Assembly (NCBI RefSeq): GCF_000498495.1
Contig: NZ_AVCS01000009.1
Span: 459,254 to 523,253, forward strand
Direction of reading: 5' to 3'
Origin: Flavobacterium enshiense DK69
Lineage (GTDB): Bacteria > Bacteroidota > Bacteroidia > Flavobacteriales > Flavobacteriaceae
DNA: 64,000 nucleotides
Positions within the stretch are counted from its first letter, which is position 1, and each line of letters starts with the position of its first letter. The position numbers and the translations under genes are program-made. The notes under the pieces are model-generated. The model did not search any database, had not been told where the DNA came from, and saw only the letters and a program-made list of their open reading frames with translations. This document shows, one piece after another, positions 44,886 to 54,600 of this stretch.

Positions 44886-46133
44886 CTACTCATAACGTAA
44901 CGCTTCCACAGGATCCAATTTCGAAGCCTTAATAGCTGGATATAATCCGGAAACAATAGCTACAATGAAAGTTGTGATGAATGCTGCCATAATAGCCATC
45001 CACGGAATAACAAAGTTAAAATCGATGGCTTTGGCAATTCCGAAGCCAATTCCGATTCCCAGAATGATTCCCAGGATGCCGCCCATTTGCCCGATTACTA
45101 GTGTCTCGGTGAAAAACTGCCAGGCAATCGTACTTCTTTTGGCACCAAGCGATTTTCGAACACCAATTTCGCGGGTTCTTTCCGTAACTGAAACCAGCAT
45201 AATGTTCATTAGTGCAATAGAAGAACCAAAAACGGTGATAATACCTATTACCCAGGCACTGATGCGAAGTACTTCAGTGTTGGAAAGTAAACGCTGAATC
45301 AAATCGTCGCTACGTTCCACACCAAAATTATTTTCCTGAACCGGACTCAGTTTTCTGATTTTACGCATCGCAATGGTTGCATTGTCTGATGCCATGGCTA
45401 AGCTTTCTTTTTTACTCACCATTACGTTAATATCGTAATTGATATTGGGTGCTGAAAAAAGGGAACGTGCCACCTGAATCGGAATCAAAACCCTCAAGTC
45501 CTGGTTGTTTCCAAAAGTGGAGCCTTTTTCTTTTAGTACGCCAATCACTTTAAACTTAGCTCCACGAACCGAAATCGTTTTGTCAATCGGATTCACGTCT
45601 TTAAAAAGTCCCTTTTCAAAATCAGAACCTAAAATACAGACATAATTATTATTAGAAATATCAAAACCGGTAAAATTTCTTCCTTTTGTAGCTTCCATTC
45701 CTTTGTTGGGCAGGAAATTTTGGTCGACACCCAGAACCGAAATTTCCGGATCGGTTTTTTCGGCTTCATATTTTACTTCGGCGCTTGATGTTGCCGTAAA
45801 AGAAAGGGAAGTGGTGGTAAACGGGAAAGTGTATTTGTCCTGAAAAGCTTTTGCCTGTGGATAACTGATAATCGGATTGATTTTCTGTTCCGCATTGTTT
45901 CTGTTCACTCTTTCCGAAAAATCGTATTGGTTTATGGAAAACGTATTGGCTCCCATCGAGGCAAAATCCTTCATGATGGTGTTCTCCAATGCCGAAACCA
46001 CAGTCAGGATTCCCACCAAAGCGGTGATCCCAATGGCAATAATCATAACCGTTAAAATGGTACGCAAAAGCTGACTTCTAATCGCGCCTAATGCAATTCT
46101 CGTATTTTCCTTAAAAAGACCAATTCCTATCAT
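44886..46133 (-). CDS. MacB/FtsX-type ABC transporter permease
   Basis: A 415-residue permease. An N-terminal helix (LLRTILTVMIIAIGITALVGIL) is followed by a large periplasmic MacB_PCD domain (about residues 45-280). Three C-terminal helices include the FtsX signature LMNIMLVSVTERTREIGVRKSLGA. It ends KLDPVEALRYE, typical of MacB/LolC-type permeases that drive lipoprotein or peptide export from the periplasm. No ATP-binding subunit is adjacent in the window. A Flavo-1-like RNA lies upstream on the same strand. Confidence 0.94.
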   Translation of the reverse strand: MIGIGLFKENTRIALGAIRSQLLRTILTVMIIAIGITALVGILTVVSALENTIMKDFASMGANTFSINQYDFSERVNRNNAEQKINPIISYPQAKAFQDKYTFPFTTTSLSFTATSSAEVKYEAEKTDPEISVLGVDQNFLPNKGMEATKGRNFTGFDISNNNYVCILGSDFEKGLFKDVNPIDKTISVRGAKFKVIGVLKEKGSTFGNNQDLRVLIPIQVARSLFSAPNINYDINVMVSKKESLAMASDNATIAMRKIRKLSPVQENNFGVERSDDLIQRLLSNTEVLRISAWVIGIITVFGSSIALMNIMLVSVTERTREIGVRKSLGAKRSTIAWQFFTETLVIGQMGGILGIILGIGIGFGIAKAIDFNFVIPWMAIMAAFITTFIVAIVSGLYPAIKASKLDPVEALRYE

Positions 46134-46239
46134 AGTGATAATTTGTCATAAAAATAAGCTGTTTGTTACAAGTTTCCCGAAACAGATTTATGAAATTCTT
46201 CAAAAAGTAAGATATTTGCAAAGTCTTTGGAGCGAAACG

Positions 46240-46348
46240 GCAGTTTCTTATCCGGAAACCATGTTCCTGCTGTCCGTTGCAATCTGTCCTTGCGAGCTTG
46301 TAAAACAATCTCACAACGCCAGGATTTCTACTTCCATCAGGGCTAAAA
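46240..46348 (-). ncRNA. Flavo-1-like RNA element
   Basis: Minus strand from 46348: TTTTAGCCCTGATGGAAGTA, then GAAATCC, a variable hairpin (TGTGAG near 46308 pairing with CTCGCA near 46290), GATTGCAACGGACAGCAGG and a short GTTTC/GAAAC hairpin. The conserved blocks AGCCCTGATxGAAG, GATTGCAACGGA and AGCAGGA around a variable stem are, from memory, those of the Flavo-1 motif, a repeated structured RNA of flavobacteria of unknown function. Core 46261-46345. It lies about 130 bases upstream of the permease gene. A covariance search would settle the identity. Confidence 0.55.
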
Positions 46349-46395
46349 GAGAAACTATTGGAATTGTCTGTAATCTAGAAAGCCTATCATTCTAA

Positions 46396-46513
46396 AATGT
46401 CTGATAATCTAATATTCTAAGATGTCTAATATTCTAAGATGTCTAATATTCTAAGATGTCTAAATAATCTAACAATCCAAGAAGTCTAATAATCTAACAA
46501 TCTAAGAAGTCTT
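46396..46513. repeat. Tandem TCTAATATTCTAAGATG repeats upstream of hisS
   Basis: Three consecutive copies of a 17-base unit TCTAATATTCTAAGATG are followed by two degenerate 25-base units of the type TCTAATAATCTAACAATC plus CAAGAAG. The last ends 6 bases before the hisS ATG. The spacer 46134-46519 otherwise holds only the Flavo-1-like RNA. Confidence 0.8.
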
Positions 46514-46519
46514 AAAAAA

Positions 46520-47890
46520 ATGGCTCAAAAACCAAGCATACCAAAAGGAACCCGCGATTTTTCGCCTGCTGAAGTAGCGAAACGCAATTATATCTTTTCC
46601 ATCATCAAATCGAATTTCGAAAAGTTCGGTTATCAGCCTATTGAAACCCCAACCTTCGAAAACTCCGAAACCTTAATGGGTAAATACGGAGAGGAAGGCG
46701 ACCGGTTAATCTTCAAAATTTTAAATTCGGGAGATTATCTGGCGAAAACTAACGAGACATTTTTAACGGAGAAAAACAGTTTGAAACTGACATCGCAAAT
46801 CTCGGAAAAAGCATTACGTTACGATTTGACTGTTCCTTTTGCACGTTACGTGGTACAACACCAGAACGAAATAGAATTCCCGTTCAAACGTTACCAGATC
46901 CAACCGGTTTGGAGAGCTGACCGACCTCAAAAAGGACGTTTCAGAGAATTCTATCAGTGTGATGCCGACGTGGTAGGTTCTACTTCATTATGGCAGGAAG
47001 TCGAGTTGGTACAATTGTATGACAGCGTGTTTTCGACTTTAGGATTGGAAGGCGTAACCATTAAAATCAACAACAGAAAAATCCTTTCCGGAATTGCTGA
47101 GGTGATTGGTGCTTCGGATAAGTTAATCGACTTTACGGTTGCTTTAGATAAATTAGATAAAATAGGGGAAGACGGTGTGAAAAAAGAAATGCTGGAAAAA
47201 GGTATTTCAGAAGCGGCTTTGGAAAAAGTACAACCGTTATTTAATTTCACAGGAACCATTTCTGAGAAAATTGAAAAGCTATCCGCATTGCTTTCTTCTT
47301 CGGCAGAAGGAATGAAAGGAGTAGAGGAGTTGCAGTTTATTTGTGACAACATTATGGCTTTAGGTTTGGATAAATCCGAATTGGATTTGGATGTAACCTT
47401 AGCCCGCGGGCTGAATTATTACACCGGAGCCATTTTTGAAGTGAGCGCACCAAAAGGAGTGGCAATGGGTTCTATCGGAGGCGGTGGACGTTATGATGAC
47501 TTAACCGGTATCTTTGGATTGAAAAATATGAGCGGTGTCGGCATTTCCTTTGGATTAGATAGAATCTATTTGGTTCTGGAAGAATTGAATCTGTTCCCGC
47601 AAACGGTAACATCAACCTCAAAAGCTTTATTCTTAAACTTCGGACATGAGGAGGCTTTGTATTCGATGAAAGCTATTGCACAATTGCGAAAAGAAGGCAT
47701 CAAAGTGGAAATGTATCCGGACAATGCCAAAATCGGAAAACAATTCCAACATGCGGATAAACGTGGAATACCATTTGCAGTGATAGTAGGCGGTGATGAA
47801 ATTGCGAATAATCAATATGCGTTAAAAGATCTGGCTTCAGGCGAACAGAAAAAAGTGAGTCTGGACGAATTGAAAGAACTTCTTAAATAA
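46520..47890 (+). CDS. hisS: Histidyl-tRNA synthetase
   Basis: A 456-residue class II aminoacyl-tRNA synthetase that charges tRNA-His. [15 protein letters not shown] is the conserved N-terminus. Motif 2 is in [19 protein letters not shown]. The histidine-specific loop is [14 protein letters not shown], and motif 3 is GGGGRYDDL and [11 protein letters not shown]. The C-terminal anticodon-binding domain ends LDELKELLK. The length is normal. It is a monocistronic gene with a strong terminator and a repeat-rich leader. Confidence 0.97.
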   Translation: MAQKPSIPKGTRDFSPAEVAKRNYIFSIIKSNFEKFGYQPIETPTFENSETLMGKYGEEGDRLIFKILNSGDYLAKTNETFLTEKNSLKLTSQISEKALRYDLTVPFARYVVQHQNEIEFPFKRYQIQPVWRADRPQKGRFREFYQCDADVVGSTSLWQEVELVQLYDSVFSTLGLEGVTIKINNRKILSGIAEVIGASDKLIDFTVALDKLDKIGEDGVKKEMLEKGISEAALEKVQPLFNFTGTISEKIEKLSALLSSSAEGMKGVEELQFICDNIMALGLDKSELDLDVTLARGLNYYTGAIFEVSAPKGVAMGSIGGGGRYDDLTGIFGLKNMSGVGISFGLDRIYLVLEELNLFPQTVTSTSKALFLNFGHEEALYSMKAIAQLRKEGIKVEMYPDNAKIGKQFQHADKRGIPFAVIVGGDEIANNQYALKDLASGEQKKVSLDELKELLK

Positions 47891-47893
47891 TAG

Positions 47894-47925
47894 AAAAGGC
47901 TGTCGGAAACGACAGCCTTTTTATT
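47894..47925. terminator. Bidirectional terminator after hisS
   Basis: A 12-bp stem (47894-47905 with 47910-47921; core GGCTGTCG/CGACAGCC) has a GAAA tetraloop, with A- and T-runs on either side. It is shared with the convergent gene at 47925. Confidence 0.92.
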
Positions 47926-48524
47926 TAAAATTTATATCCGATTCTTGCCTGAATATCAAAAAGAACATCTTCATTATTATTGTTAACTAAATCGTCTTTT
48001 TCAAATACTTTTCTATATCCCAAACCTGTAGAAAGTTCATAGTTAAAATGCTTTCCTAAATTCCGTTTCATTCCCCAGGTTGGCATAATATGTAATTCGG
48101 GAACAATTTTGAATCCCTCGGTATTACCCACTGTAAAACTATCGGGATAATAGGTATTGCGTAACGAAATATAGTTTCCGGAATTGTCGCTGATGTCTTT
48201 TCCTTTTCGGTTCCTCTTGTTTAAATTATAATAAAAGCGGGGTTCCAAAGTGATTCCAGGGGCTAGAAATGATGCAGACTCATCGGTGCTACTGTTTTTC
48301 GCCGTATATAACACTAATCCAAGCTCCGATCTTAATGCTATTTTGTCGGAAAGTTTCAGTTCGTTGTAAATCCAGGTTCCGATAAAACCTATCTGAACGC
48401 CAAATAACGATTTTGTTACACTAACGTTTTCTGTCGTGTTTGTGTTTTCGATTTTGGTCTCATTGGTTTGGGAGAAAGAATGTAATGAAAGACTTAAAAG
48501 TAAGATTGTTGTGATTTTTTTCAT
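47925..48524 (-). CDS. Putative outer-membrane beta-barrel protein
   Basis: A 199-residue exported protein. I chose the ATG at 48524 (MKKITTILLLSLSLHSFSQ, a signal peptide); the ATG at 48545 adds seven residues and lies on the -7 box. The mature part has alternating hydrophobic segments, for example LFGVQIGFIGTWIYNELKL, LRSELGLVLYTA and APGITLEPRFYYNL. It ends in IQARIGYKF, with a terminal Phe, as expected for an eight-stranded barrel. No enzyme motif is seen. Function unknown. Confidence 0.8.
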   Translation of the reverse strand: MKKITTILLLSLSLHSFSQTNETKIENTNTTENVSVTKSLFGVQIGFIGTWIYNELKLSDKIALRSELGLVLYTAKNSSTDESASFLAPGITLEPRFYYNLNKRNRKGKDISDNSGNYISLRNTYYPDSFTVGNTEGFKIVPELHIMPTWGMKRNLGKHFNYELSTGLGYRKVFEKDDLVNNNNEDVLFDIQARIGYKF

Positions 48525-48544
48525 TGAGGCTGTTTTTAAAGGCA

Positions 48545-48552
48545 CAAAAATA
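48545..48552 (-). promoter_or_regulatory. Bacteroidetes -7 box
   Basis: Minus-strand TATTTTTG (TAnnTTTG) 21 bases upstream of the ATG at 48524. It supports that start. Confidence 0.5.
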
Positions 48553-48651
48553 ACTTTTATTGTAGTATTTAAGCTTCTTTCATTGTTTTTTATTTACGAT
48601 TTCAATTGTGAATAGAATGGTATTCCGATGAGGTAGGGAATCAAGTCAGAT

Positions 48652-48753
48652 ATGAAAAAATTTATAATCGTTCTTTCCGGTATCGCGGTGTTCACTTGTG
48701 TCTTTTTTTATTTTTATTTTTTTTTAGACACACTTTTTGTGTCTTTTTTTTAA
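48652..48753 (+). other. Possible 33-residue membrane peptide over homopolymeric T tracts
   Basis: In the 476-base spacer 48525-49000 an ATG at 48652 opens MKKFIIVLSGIAVFTCVFFY and 13 more mostly aromatic/hydrophobic residues before TAA. It resembles an isolated signal anchor. The frame crosses runs of seven to nine T, and a hairpin AGACACA/TGTGTCT (48726-48732 with 48738-48744) followed by T8 overlaps its end, which could equally be a terminator. The rest of the spacer shows nothing recognisable. Confidence 0.25.
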
Positions 48754-49000
48754 AACATTTTTTTGACACATATGTGAAAAAACAAACAACAATCACTCGA
48801 GGAAGAATTCTTCATTTTCTTAGCACCATACAACGAAAAAAAATGATTTTTAACTACTTAATTTATCGCCTTTTCTTACATTTTGTAAATTAGTATGTTA
48901 TATGCTTTATTTTAGAGCTGTTGATGTGTGAATGGTTTTGTCAAAGATGAAATTCGTGATGCCGTAAGTTTATCAGTTAGCAGAAATTAAATCATACTAT

Positions 49001-49447
49001 ATGGGCATTCAAAAACCAAACGAAGAAAGTCGGGTTACCGGTTATTTAAAAGTAGCTCCTGCTGTACTGACAACTGTAGGGGTATTAGTAGGTGCTCTGC
49101 AGTATAATAGTAATTATGAGAAAGAAATTCGTAAAAACACTTATAATACAACATTTGATATTTATCAGGAATTTACCGAAAAATGCGCTGTATTGTCCCA
49201 TTATGAAAAGGATAGTGTAACTACAGAATCGTTTAATAGGGACTACAAGGATTTTGAAAAGATTTACTTCGGGAAGTTTTTATTAGTCCAGGATTCAACA
49301 GTTAGTGACCAGGCTCAAAAATATTATGACCTTGTCAATAATTTTAAACAGAAAGGTTCTCCTGTTTCCAATTCTGATCTTGAAGATGGTCTCTTAAATT
49401 TAATTTCCGCTTCGAGAAATTCTTTAAATAAAATAATAGAAAAATGA
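49001..49447 (+). CDS. Membrane-anchored protein of unknown function
   Basis: A 148-residue protein I do not recognise. About 16 polar residues precede one membrane segment (LKVAPAVLTTVGVLVGALQY, roughly 16-36). A charged, helix-rich domain follows, probably with coiled-coil character (NYEKEIRKNTYNTTFDIYQE, then LNLISASRNSLNKIIEK). It overlaps the next gene by four bases (ATGA), so the two products are made together. Confidence 0.75.
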   Translation: MGIQKPNEESRVTGYLKVAPAVLTTVGVLVGALQYNSNYEKEIRKNTYNTTFDIYQEFTEKCAVLSHYEKDSVTTESFNRDYKDFEKIYFGKFLLVQDSTVSDQAQKYYDLVNNFKQKGSPVSNSDLEDGLLNLISASRNSLNKIIEK

Positions 49448-49905
49448 AAAGGCTATATTTTTTCTGCGCGCTGTTCTTCCTCATAGTTACTAAAGTATGT
49501 ACGCTTCAGGCGCAGGAGGCAAAATTGGTAATCCTGAAGAATGGCACCCCAATAAAACAGAATGATATGTCGGTCAAGATGTCAGATGTAATTACAGTAC
49601 AGATTTCAAATGAAAACCCAGCGGTAAAATATAAAATCAGCAATTTAAGTCTGGATATCAGAACCGCTAAATCGGAACAAATCAAGAACGTCCAAAAATC
49701 ACCACGTTACCAGAAAAAAATTACCCTGAAAAACGACAAGTTTGAAGTCAGCCCTAAAATTAAAATTAATATTCAGAAATATGCCAACAGTGATGTAACA
49801 CGATTCATCGTAAAATTAATTTTAGTTGAAGAAGAAAAAAACGGAATAAAGAAGAGTGTTGATTGGATCACGTATGGAAAAGAATATGAATTTTGGTATA
49901 AGTGA
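49444..49905 (+). CDS. Exported protein of unknown function
   Basis: A 153-residue protein with a signal peptide (MKRLYFFCALFFLIVTKVCT..QAQ). The mature part has alternating strands (AKLVILKNGTPI, KYKISNLSLDIRT, DVTRFIVKLILVEE) consistent with a small beta-sandwich, perhaps akin to the exported strand-rich domains of GldM-type proteins. That resemblance is weak and I assign no family. Its ATG overlaps the preceding gene by four bases, pointing to a functional pair of one membrane and one periplasmic protein. Confidence 0.75.
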   Translation: MKRLYFFCALFFLIVTKVCTLQAQEAKLVILKNGTPIKQNDMSVKMSDVITVQISNENPAVKYKISNLSLDIRTAKSEQIKNVQKSPRYQKKITLKNDKFEVSPKIKINIQKYANSDVTRFIVKLILVEEEKNGIKKSVDWITYGKEYEFWYK

Positions 49906-49924
49906 CTCCTGAATTCTCTGATAC

Positions 49925-50872
49925 CTATTTCTCCGATTTAAAAATTTCTTTAACAGCTTCTTCGTAATGCTTACTATTCCCGGCTTTCTTAATCTTTTTT
50001 AAGGTTTTTTGCGGGTTGGAAAACGATTCTGAAAAGTACTCCCAAAAGCCCAGCATTTTCATTTTGATTGGGGTTGGACCCTGCAAATAAGCATCATACT
50101 CACGGTAAATCGTTTCGTGGAATTCCTCAAAAATTTCAAATCGGTTTTCCGGGTATTCAGTCGTATTGTTTTTAATCATGCTCGGTAAAAATGGGTCGGC
50201 AATCAACCCTCGGCCAATCATGAAATGGTCAATAGATGGAAAGCGTTCCTGAAGGCTTCTGAATGCTTCCACCGAAGTGATATCGCCATTATAATACAAC
50301 TTATGTTTGGAAACATCCAGGCATCTTTGAAACGAATCCAAATCGACTCCGCCTTTGTACAATTGTTTTCCGATTCGCGCGTGGATGGCGATATTTTTTA
50401 TCGGAAATTGTTCCAAGATCGGAAAAACATCTAAAATTTCGGAAGGGTTTTCATAGCCCATGCGCATTTTCATCGAAACAATAATATCCGTTTCCGAATG
50501 AGCACGATCTAAAATTTCACGGATTCGTTCGGTATTACAGATCAAACCGGAACCCATTCCGGATTTGGCAACCATAGGATAGGGACAGCCCAGATTCCAG
50601 TTGAGTTCGTTGTAGCCCATTTGTTTGACGTACTTTGCCACAAACAAAAACTCTTCGGCATCGTTGGTAATAATTTGCGGAATAACCTGTAGTGTACTGT
50701 TGTTTTCCGGAAGAATATCACGTTCATAAGAACCTTTTACAACCAGTTTTCCGTTCAGTTTTATGTAAGGTGAATAAAATGTGTCAATACCTCCGAAATA
50801 TTTGTGGAAAGCATTTCTGAATCGGAAATCGGTAAATCCCTGTAGGGGAGAAGATAGTAAAGTGGTATTCAT
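49925..50872 (-). CDS. tRNA-dihydrouridine synthase
   Basis: A 315-residue FMN-dependent Dus enzyme that reduces uridines in the tRNA D-loop. The TIM-barrel motifs are SPLQGFTDFRFRNAF, ELNWNLGCPYPMVAKSGMGS (the catalytic cysteine in GCP), VSMKMRMGYENP, IHARIGKQLYKG and FMIGRGLIADPFL. The short C-terminal helical domain fits DusC-like enzymes. The gene follows the hydrolase gene by 16 bases and is probably co-transcribed with it. Confidence 0.93.
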   Translation of the reverse strand: MNTTLLSSPLQGFTDFRFRNAFHKYFGGIDTFYSPYIKLNGKLVVKGSYERDILPENNSTLQVIPQIITNDAEEFLFVAKYVKQMGYNELNWNLGCPYPMVAKSGMGSGLICNTERIREILDRAHSETDIIVSMKMRMGYENPSEILDVFPILEQFPIKNIAIHARIGKQLYKGGVDLDSFQRCLDVSKHKLYYNGDITSVEAFRSLQERFPSIDHFMIGRGLIADPFLPSMIKNNTTEYPENRFEIFEEFHETIYREYDAYLQGPTPIKMKMLGFWEYFSESFSNPQKTLKKIKKAGNSKHYEEAVKEIFKSEK

Positions 50873-50888
50873 TCGTTTGAAGGGAGAT

Positions 50889-51587
50889 TTAAAATTCGCT
50901 TTCGGTTTTTGCTTTCTTTTGCCTTAACAACCAATCATACAAAGCATCTTGGTGAAACAAACGTTCCACATTTCCGTGATTCCCGCCGGGAATTACAGTG
51001 AAGGTAACATCGGCATCGGGTTTGCATTTTTTTATAGCATCTACTATTTTTTTCGATTCTGACATTCGAACGATATAATCCTTATCACCATGCTGAATCC
51101 ATAGCGGAAGGGTTGCCAGTTTGCAGGCATCGTTTACATTTCCACCTCCGCAAATGGCTACGGCTGCAGTAATTTTATCGGCATGTTTCCCCGCAAAGTG
51201 TAAGGTTCCGTAAGAGCCTAAACTCATTCCGCATACATAAACGCGGGATAAATCGGTGTTATAGTTTTTCTGAACAAATTCTAAAAGCTGCAGAACCTTA
51301 TCAGGATTCCAGGAACCGGAAGGTAGTTGAGGTGCCACCACGATAGCCGGAATGTTTCGTCCTTTTTCTATGGCGCGTAAAACTCCGTAACGCTTTACCC
51401 GGTTGATATTTGTTCCGGAAAGACTTTTTCCGTGAAGGAAAATCAGGACCGGTTGTTTTTCGGTTTTTTCGGCTTCGGGAACCTGAATCCAAAACGGATA
51501 ATCGGTTTTTTCGACTATTGTTTTCAACTGTGCAATAGCTGTCTGTAATGTAAAAAATGTTAGAACGAATAGAAAACGTAATTTCAT
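50889..51587 (-). CDS. Exported alpha/beta hydrolase (phospholipase/carboxylesterase-like)
   Basis: A 232-residue exported hydrolase. The ATG at 51587 gives a signal peptide (MKLRFLFVLTFFTLQTAIAQ); the in-frame start at 51632 lies upstream of the -7 box. The domain begins QPVLIFLHGKSLSGTN. The nucleophile is in VYVCGMSLGSYGTLHFA, the acid region is WIQHGDKDYIV, and the histidine is in IPGGNHGNVERLF. It resembles peptidase/carboxylesterase-like proteins of the PHB-depolymerase group. Substrate unknown. Confidence 0.9.
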   Translation of the reverse strand: MKLRFLFVLTFFTLQTAIAQLKTIVEKTDYPFWIQVPEAEKTEKQPVLIFLHGKSLSGTNINRVKRYGVLRAIEKGRNIPAIVVAPQLPSGSWNPDKVLQLLEFVQKNYNTDLSRVYVCGMSLGSYGTLHFAGKHADKITAAVAICGGGNVNDACKLATLPLWIQHGDKDYIVRMSESKKIVDAIKKCKPDADVTFTVIPGGNHGNVERLFHQDALYDWLLRQKKAKTESEF

Positions 51588-51609
51588 GGAAATAATCTTT
51601 TTGGGGCTG

Positions 51610-51617
51610 CAAAGGTA
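51610..51617 (-). promoter_or_regulatory. Bacteroidetes -7 box for the hydrolase-dus unit
   Basis: Minus-strand TACCTTTG is a full match to TAnnTTTG, 23 bases upstream of the ATG at 51587. Confidence 0.55.
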
Positions 51618-51660
51618 CCTTTTTTGTTTCAAATGCTTTTTGAAACGGATGTTAAATAAA

Positions 51661-51685
51661 AAAGCCCCGGGGACCGAGGCTTTTG
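51661..51685 (-). terminator. Terminator after the first giant T9SS gene
   Basis: On the minus strand AAAAGCCTCGG pairs with CCGGGGCTTTTTT through one U-G pair around a short loop and is followed by a T-run. Confidence 0.8.
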
Positions 51686-51688
51686 TTG

Positions 51689-54600
51689 TTATGGTATAAT
51701 TACTTTTTTGCTGAGTGAACCATTGGAAGTTTTCAGCTTCACTATGTATGTTCCGGTGCGGATGTGCTCTACCGGAATTTTGATGTTTCGCTGATCTTCA
51801 TCGGCTACGTTCCATTTTGTAATTGACTGACCAAGGATGTTATACAACTGGACAACTTCTACTCGGGCATCCTTAAAATTATTCTTGATATTCAGAATGT
51901 GGTTCGCATCGGCAAAAACCATAATCCCGTTGTTCACATTCATTTCATCAGTGCTCAAAGTTTCGGCGGTAAAGCGTAATTCGAATCGGTCCGGGTATTC
52001 ACCTATAGGTAATTCGGCCACAAAATCCTCATTTTTAATATCGTGATACAATCCGGTTACGTTGTCAAACAGATAGATTTCTGTTGAAGCCGGAATGTTC
52101 TCCAATTCATCAATCTTGATTTTGGTCGTACCGGCAGTAGAAACTTTAATACCAACAGGGATTATTTGATCAATGTTGAAATTATTAAGAGCCTGGATCA
52201 CAAATTTTCCTTCATTGAAATTCCAATACATATCGTCCGCATTTACGTCTATCATCGGTGCGTCATAACCCAGGTCGAAAAGGTTAGTGGCATGGGGGTC
52301 TGCACCCACCAAAAGCTGGCGTCGTAATCCGGAAGGAGCTTCAAAACTCAACCTGATTCTTTGTCGGTTATCAATATCGGAATCCACAGTCTGGTTTTCG
52401 TTTCTGATGAAAATTGAGTTTGAAGGCGATTCGGATTCGGTTTTAAAAACGCGCTGGCTGTTTTTAAAACTGATGGTTCCTCCGGTAATTAGGCCTGTAA
52501 CTCCTTCCACACCACCTAGATCGGTTCTTACGAAAAATCCTTGGGCAACAGGAATGTATTGTTTCGGAATTTTTGACCCCATTGCCATATTGTTATTAAT
52601 CAGAGGATCGGTTGAAGCGGCTGCAACACCTCCAGTTAAATTATAGACTGCATACCCTCCAACATATTCTGCTAAATAATGAGTTGTTGCACCAAAATGA
52701 TCCCAGAAGTATAAGGCTCCGTTAAATACATTAGAAGTGGCTCGTCCTCCGTCTAAAATATTGTCTTTTATAAATTCATCGGCATCCAAAGCTGATGGAT
52801 AAGGATTCCCAACCAGATAAAGCTGATTTGGTGCAATGTTGAGGTTGATATTTCCGTTGTTAGGTTTTCCGACAAAAGTATAATTTTGGGAATTAATATT
52901 TGGTCCTGAGCCTGTCACGCCTTTCATCGTGAATCCTTCACCAATCTTAACGCTTCCAGTACTGCCTATTGCCTGCCAAGACCAGTAACTTGTACTGATC
53001 TGGGTATATTTGTATAGCCATCGAGTACTTATTTTGATCGGACTTGAAAGAGGGCCGTCAGCAAAGTTAGCTCCAGCGCCAAATGTTATTAGATCCTTGT
53101 TGAATGGGTTGGCAGCAGCATTGGTTCCGTCTTTTAATACACTCCCAATGGTATAGCTTAGGTTATTGTTGCTAACCGGTGATGACCAGTAATTATAGTG
53201 GTAACTGCTTTTTGTTCCTTGTTGATCACGTAAAAGGACACCTGTTCCGCCGATTGGATTGGCCGATGTTCCGTTTTGAACCAATTCTGCTTCGCCTGTT
53301 AATCGTAAATCTCCGCTGGTTAAAACAAGGTTGTTGACAACAGTTAATGCAAATGCATCGGCAACATTTATTCCCTTCGCCCCGTTAGTACAGTTCAAAG
53401 TTAAATTGTAGAAAGACTCGTTTAGTTTGATACCGGAATTAATTAATTGCACCTGATTTGCAGTATCCCCGTTGAATGTTACGGTTCCGCTTCCAGGGAT
53501 GAAACTTCCGCTATTTCTCCAATCTCTTTTAACATGTAAATCGGAATTGGCGGCCATCGTAATCGAAGCGTTTGTAGCGATTATTACATCTCTGGCAACT
53601 GCAATAGGACCGTTTGTAGCAGCAAAAGGACTTAGCGGGTCGATGACAGGCATTATTGCTGCTCCAGTCGGAATTTGTGCATCTATAGTGGCACTTGGTA
53701 ATCCGCAAGTCCAGTTTAGAGTGTCAAACCAATCGGTACTGACTAAGCCGGTCCATAGTCCCGCGGTTCCACTTAAAACAGTAACCGTTGCAGAACCTGC
53801 GATATCAGTTGCAATGGCAGTACATATTGAGTCTTTCAGATATGTAATAGTATATGTTTCAGTATTGGTCATATCTGCAACAGTAAAAACATAAGGACTT
53901 ATTAAAATATCGTTTACTGTTGTTGAGGTTGTTCCGTTAAAATATTTTAATTCCCAGGGACCGCTTCCGGTTAATGCAATGCTGAACGTAGCCGTTCCCC
54001 CATTACACACGGTCTGATTCTGGTTGATTACTGCTGTCGGTCTCGGATTTACCGTAACCGTAACATAAGCGATTCCCTCTGTTCCAAAACTGTTACAGCC
54101 ATTCAATGATGAAGTCACGGCATAAGTCGTAGTTACTGATGGGGTAACGGTCACAGTGTTGCCACTGCCAATTACAACACCTGTCGCAGCATTTTTCCAT
54201 TGCGTATTTAAGTTAGTAGGAACGTCAGGAATAGCAATGTTGTCTATAGCCCAGGAGCTGGCGGTATTTAAGCCATGGTAATAAAAACGAATTTTCAGAT
54301 TTCCTTGCCCTAAATAAGCATTTAAGTCTACAGCCGTATCATTAGCCGGAGCAGTAAAGGGGTTAGTTGGAGAAAGGGTTCCGGTATAGGTTTGTATAGT
54401 GGTGTATGTGCTTCCGCCATCGACTGAAATTTGTATTTCTCCTCTGGCACCGGCTAAAAAATTATAAGCATGTTTAAAGGTGAGAGTAGCGTTTGTTAAA
54501 CCGAAAGTGTTGAAAATCGGAGTATACATATAGGAGGTTATTCCTTCTCCATGCGCTATGGCAAATTTTCCGATTGAAGTATAATCGACTCCGGAATAGG

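Noticed and set aside
46135..46395. An 86-codon frame on the + strand
   Set aside because: It runs antisense across the Flavo-1-like RNA and has no recognisable protein features.
48696..48893. A 65-codon Phe-rich frame on the + strand
   Set aside because: It is produced by T tracts and starts at a GTG inside the spacer; a frameshifted fusion with the 48652 frame was considered but gives no known protein.
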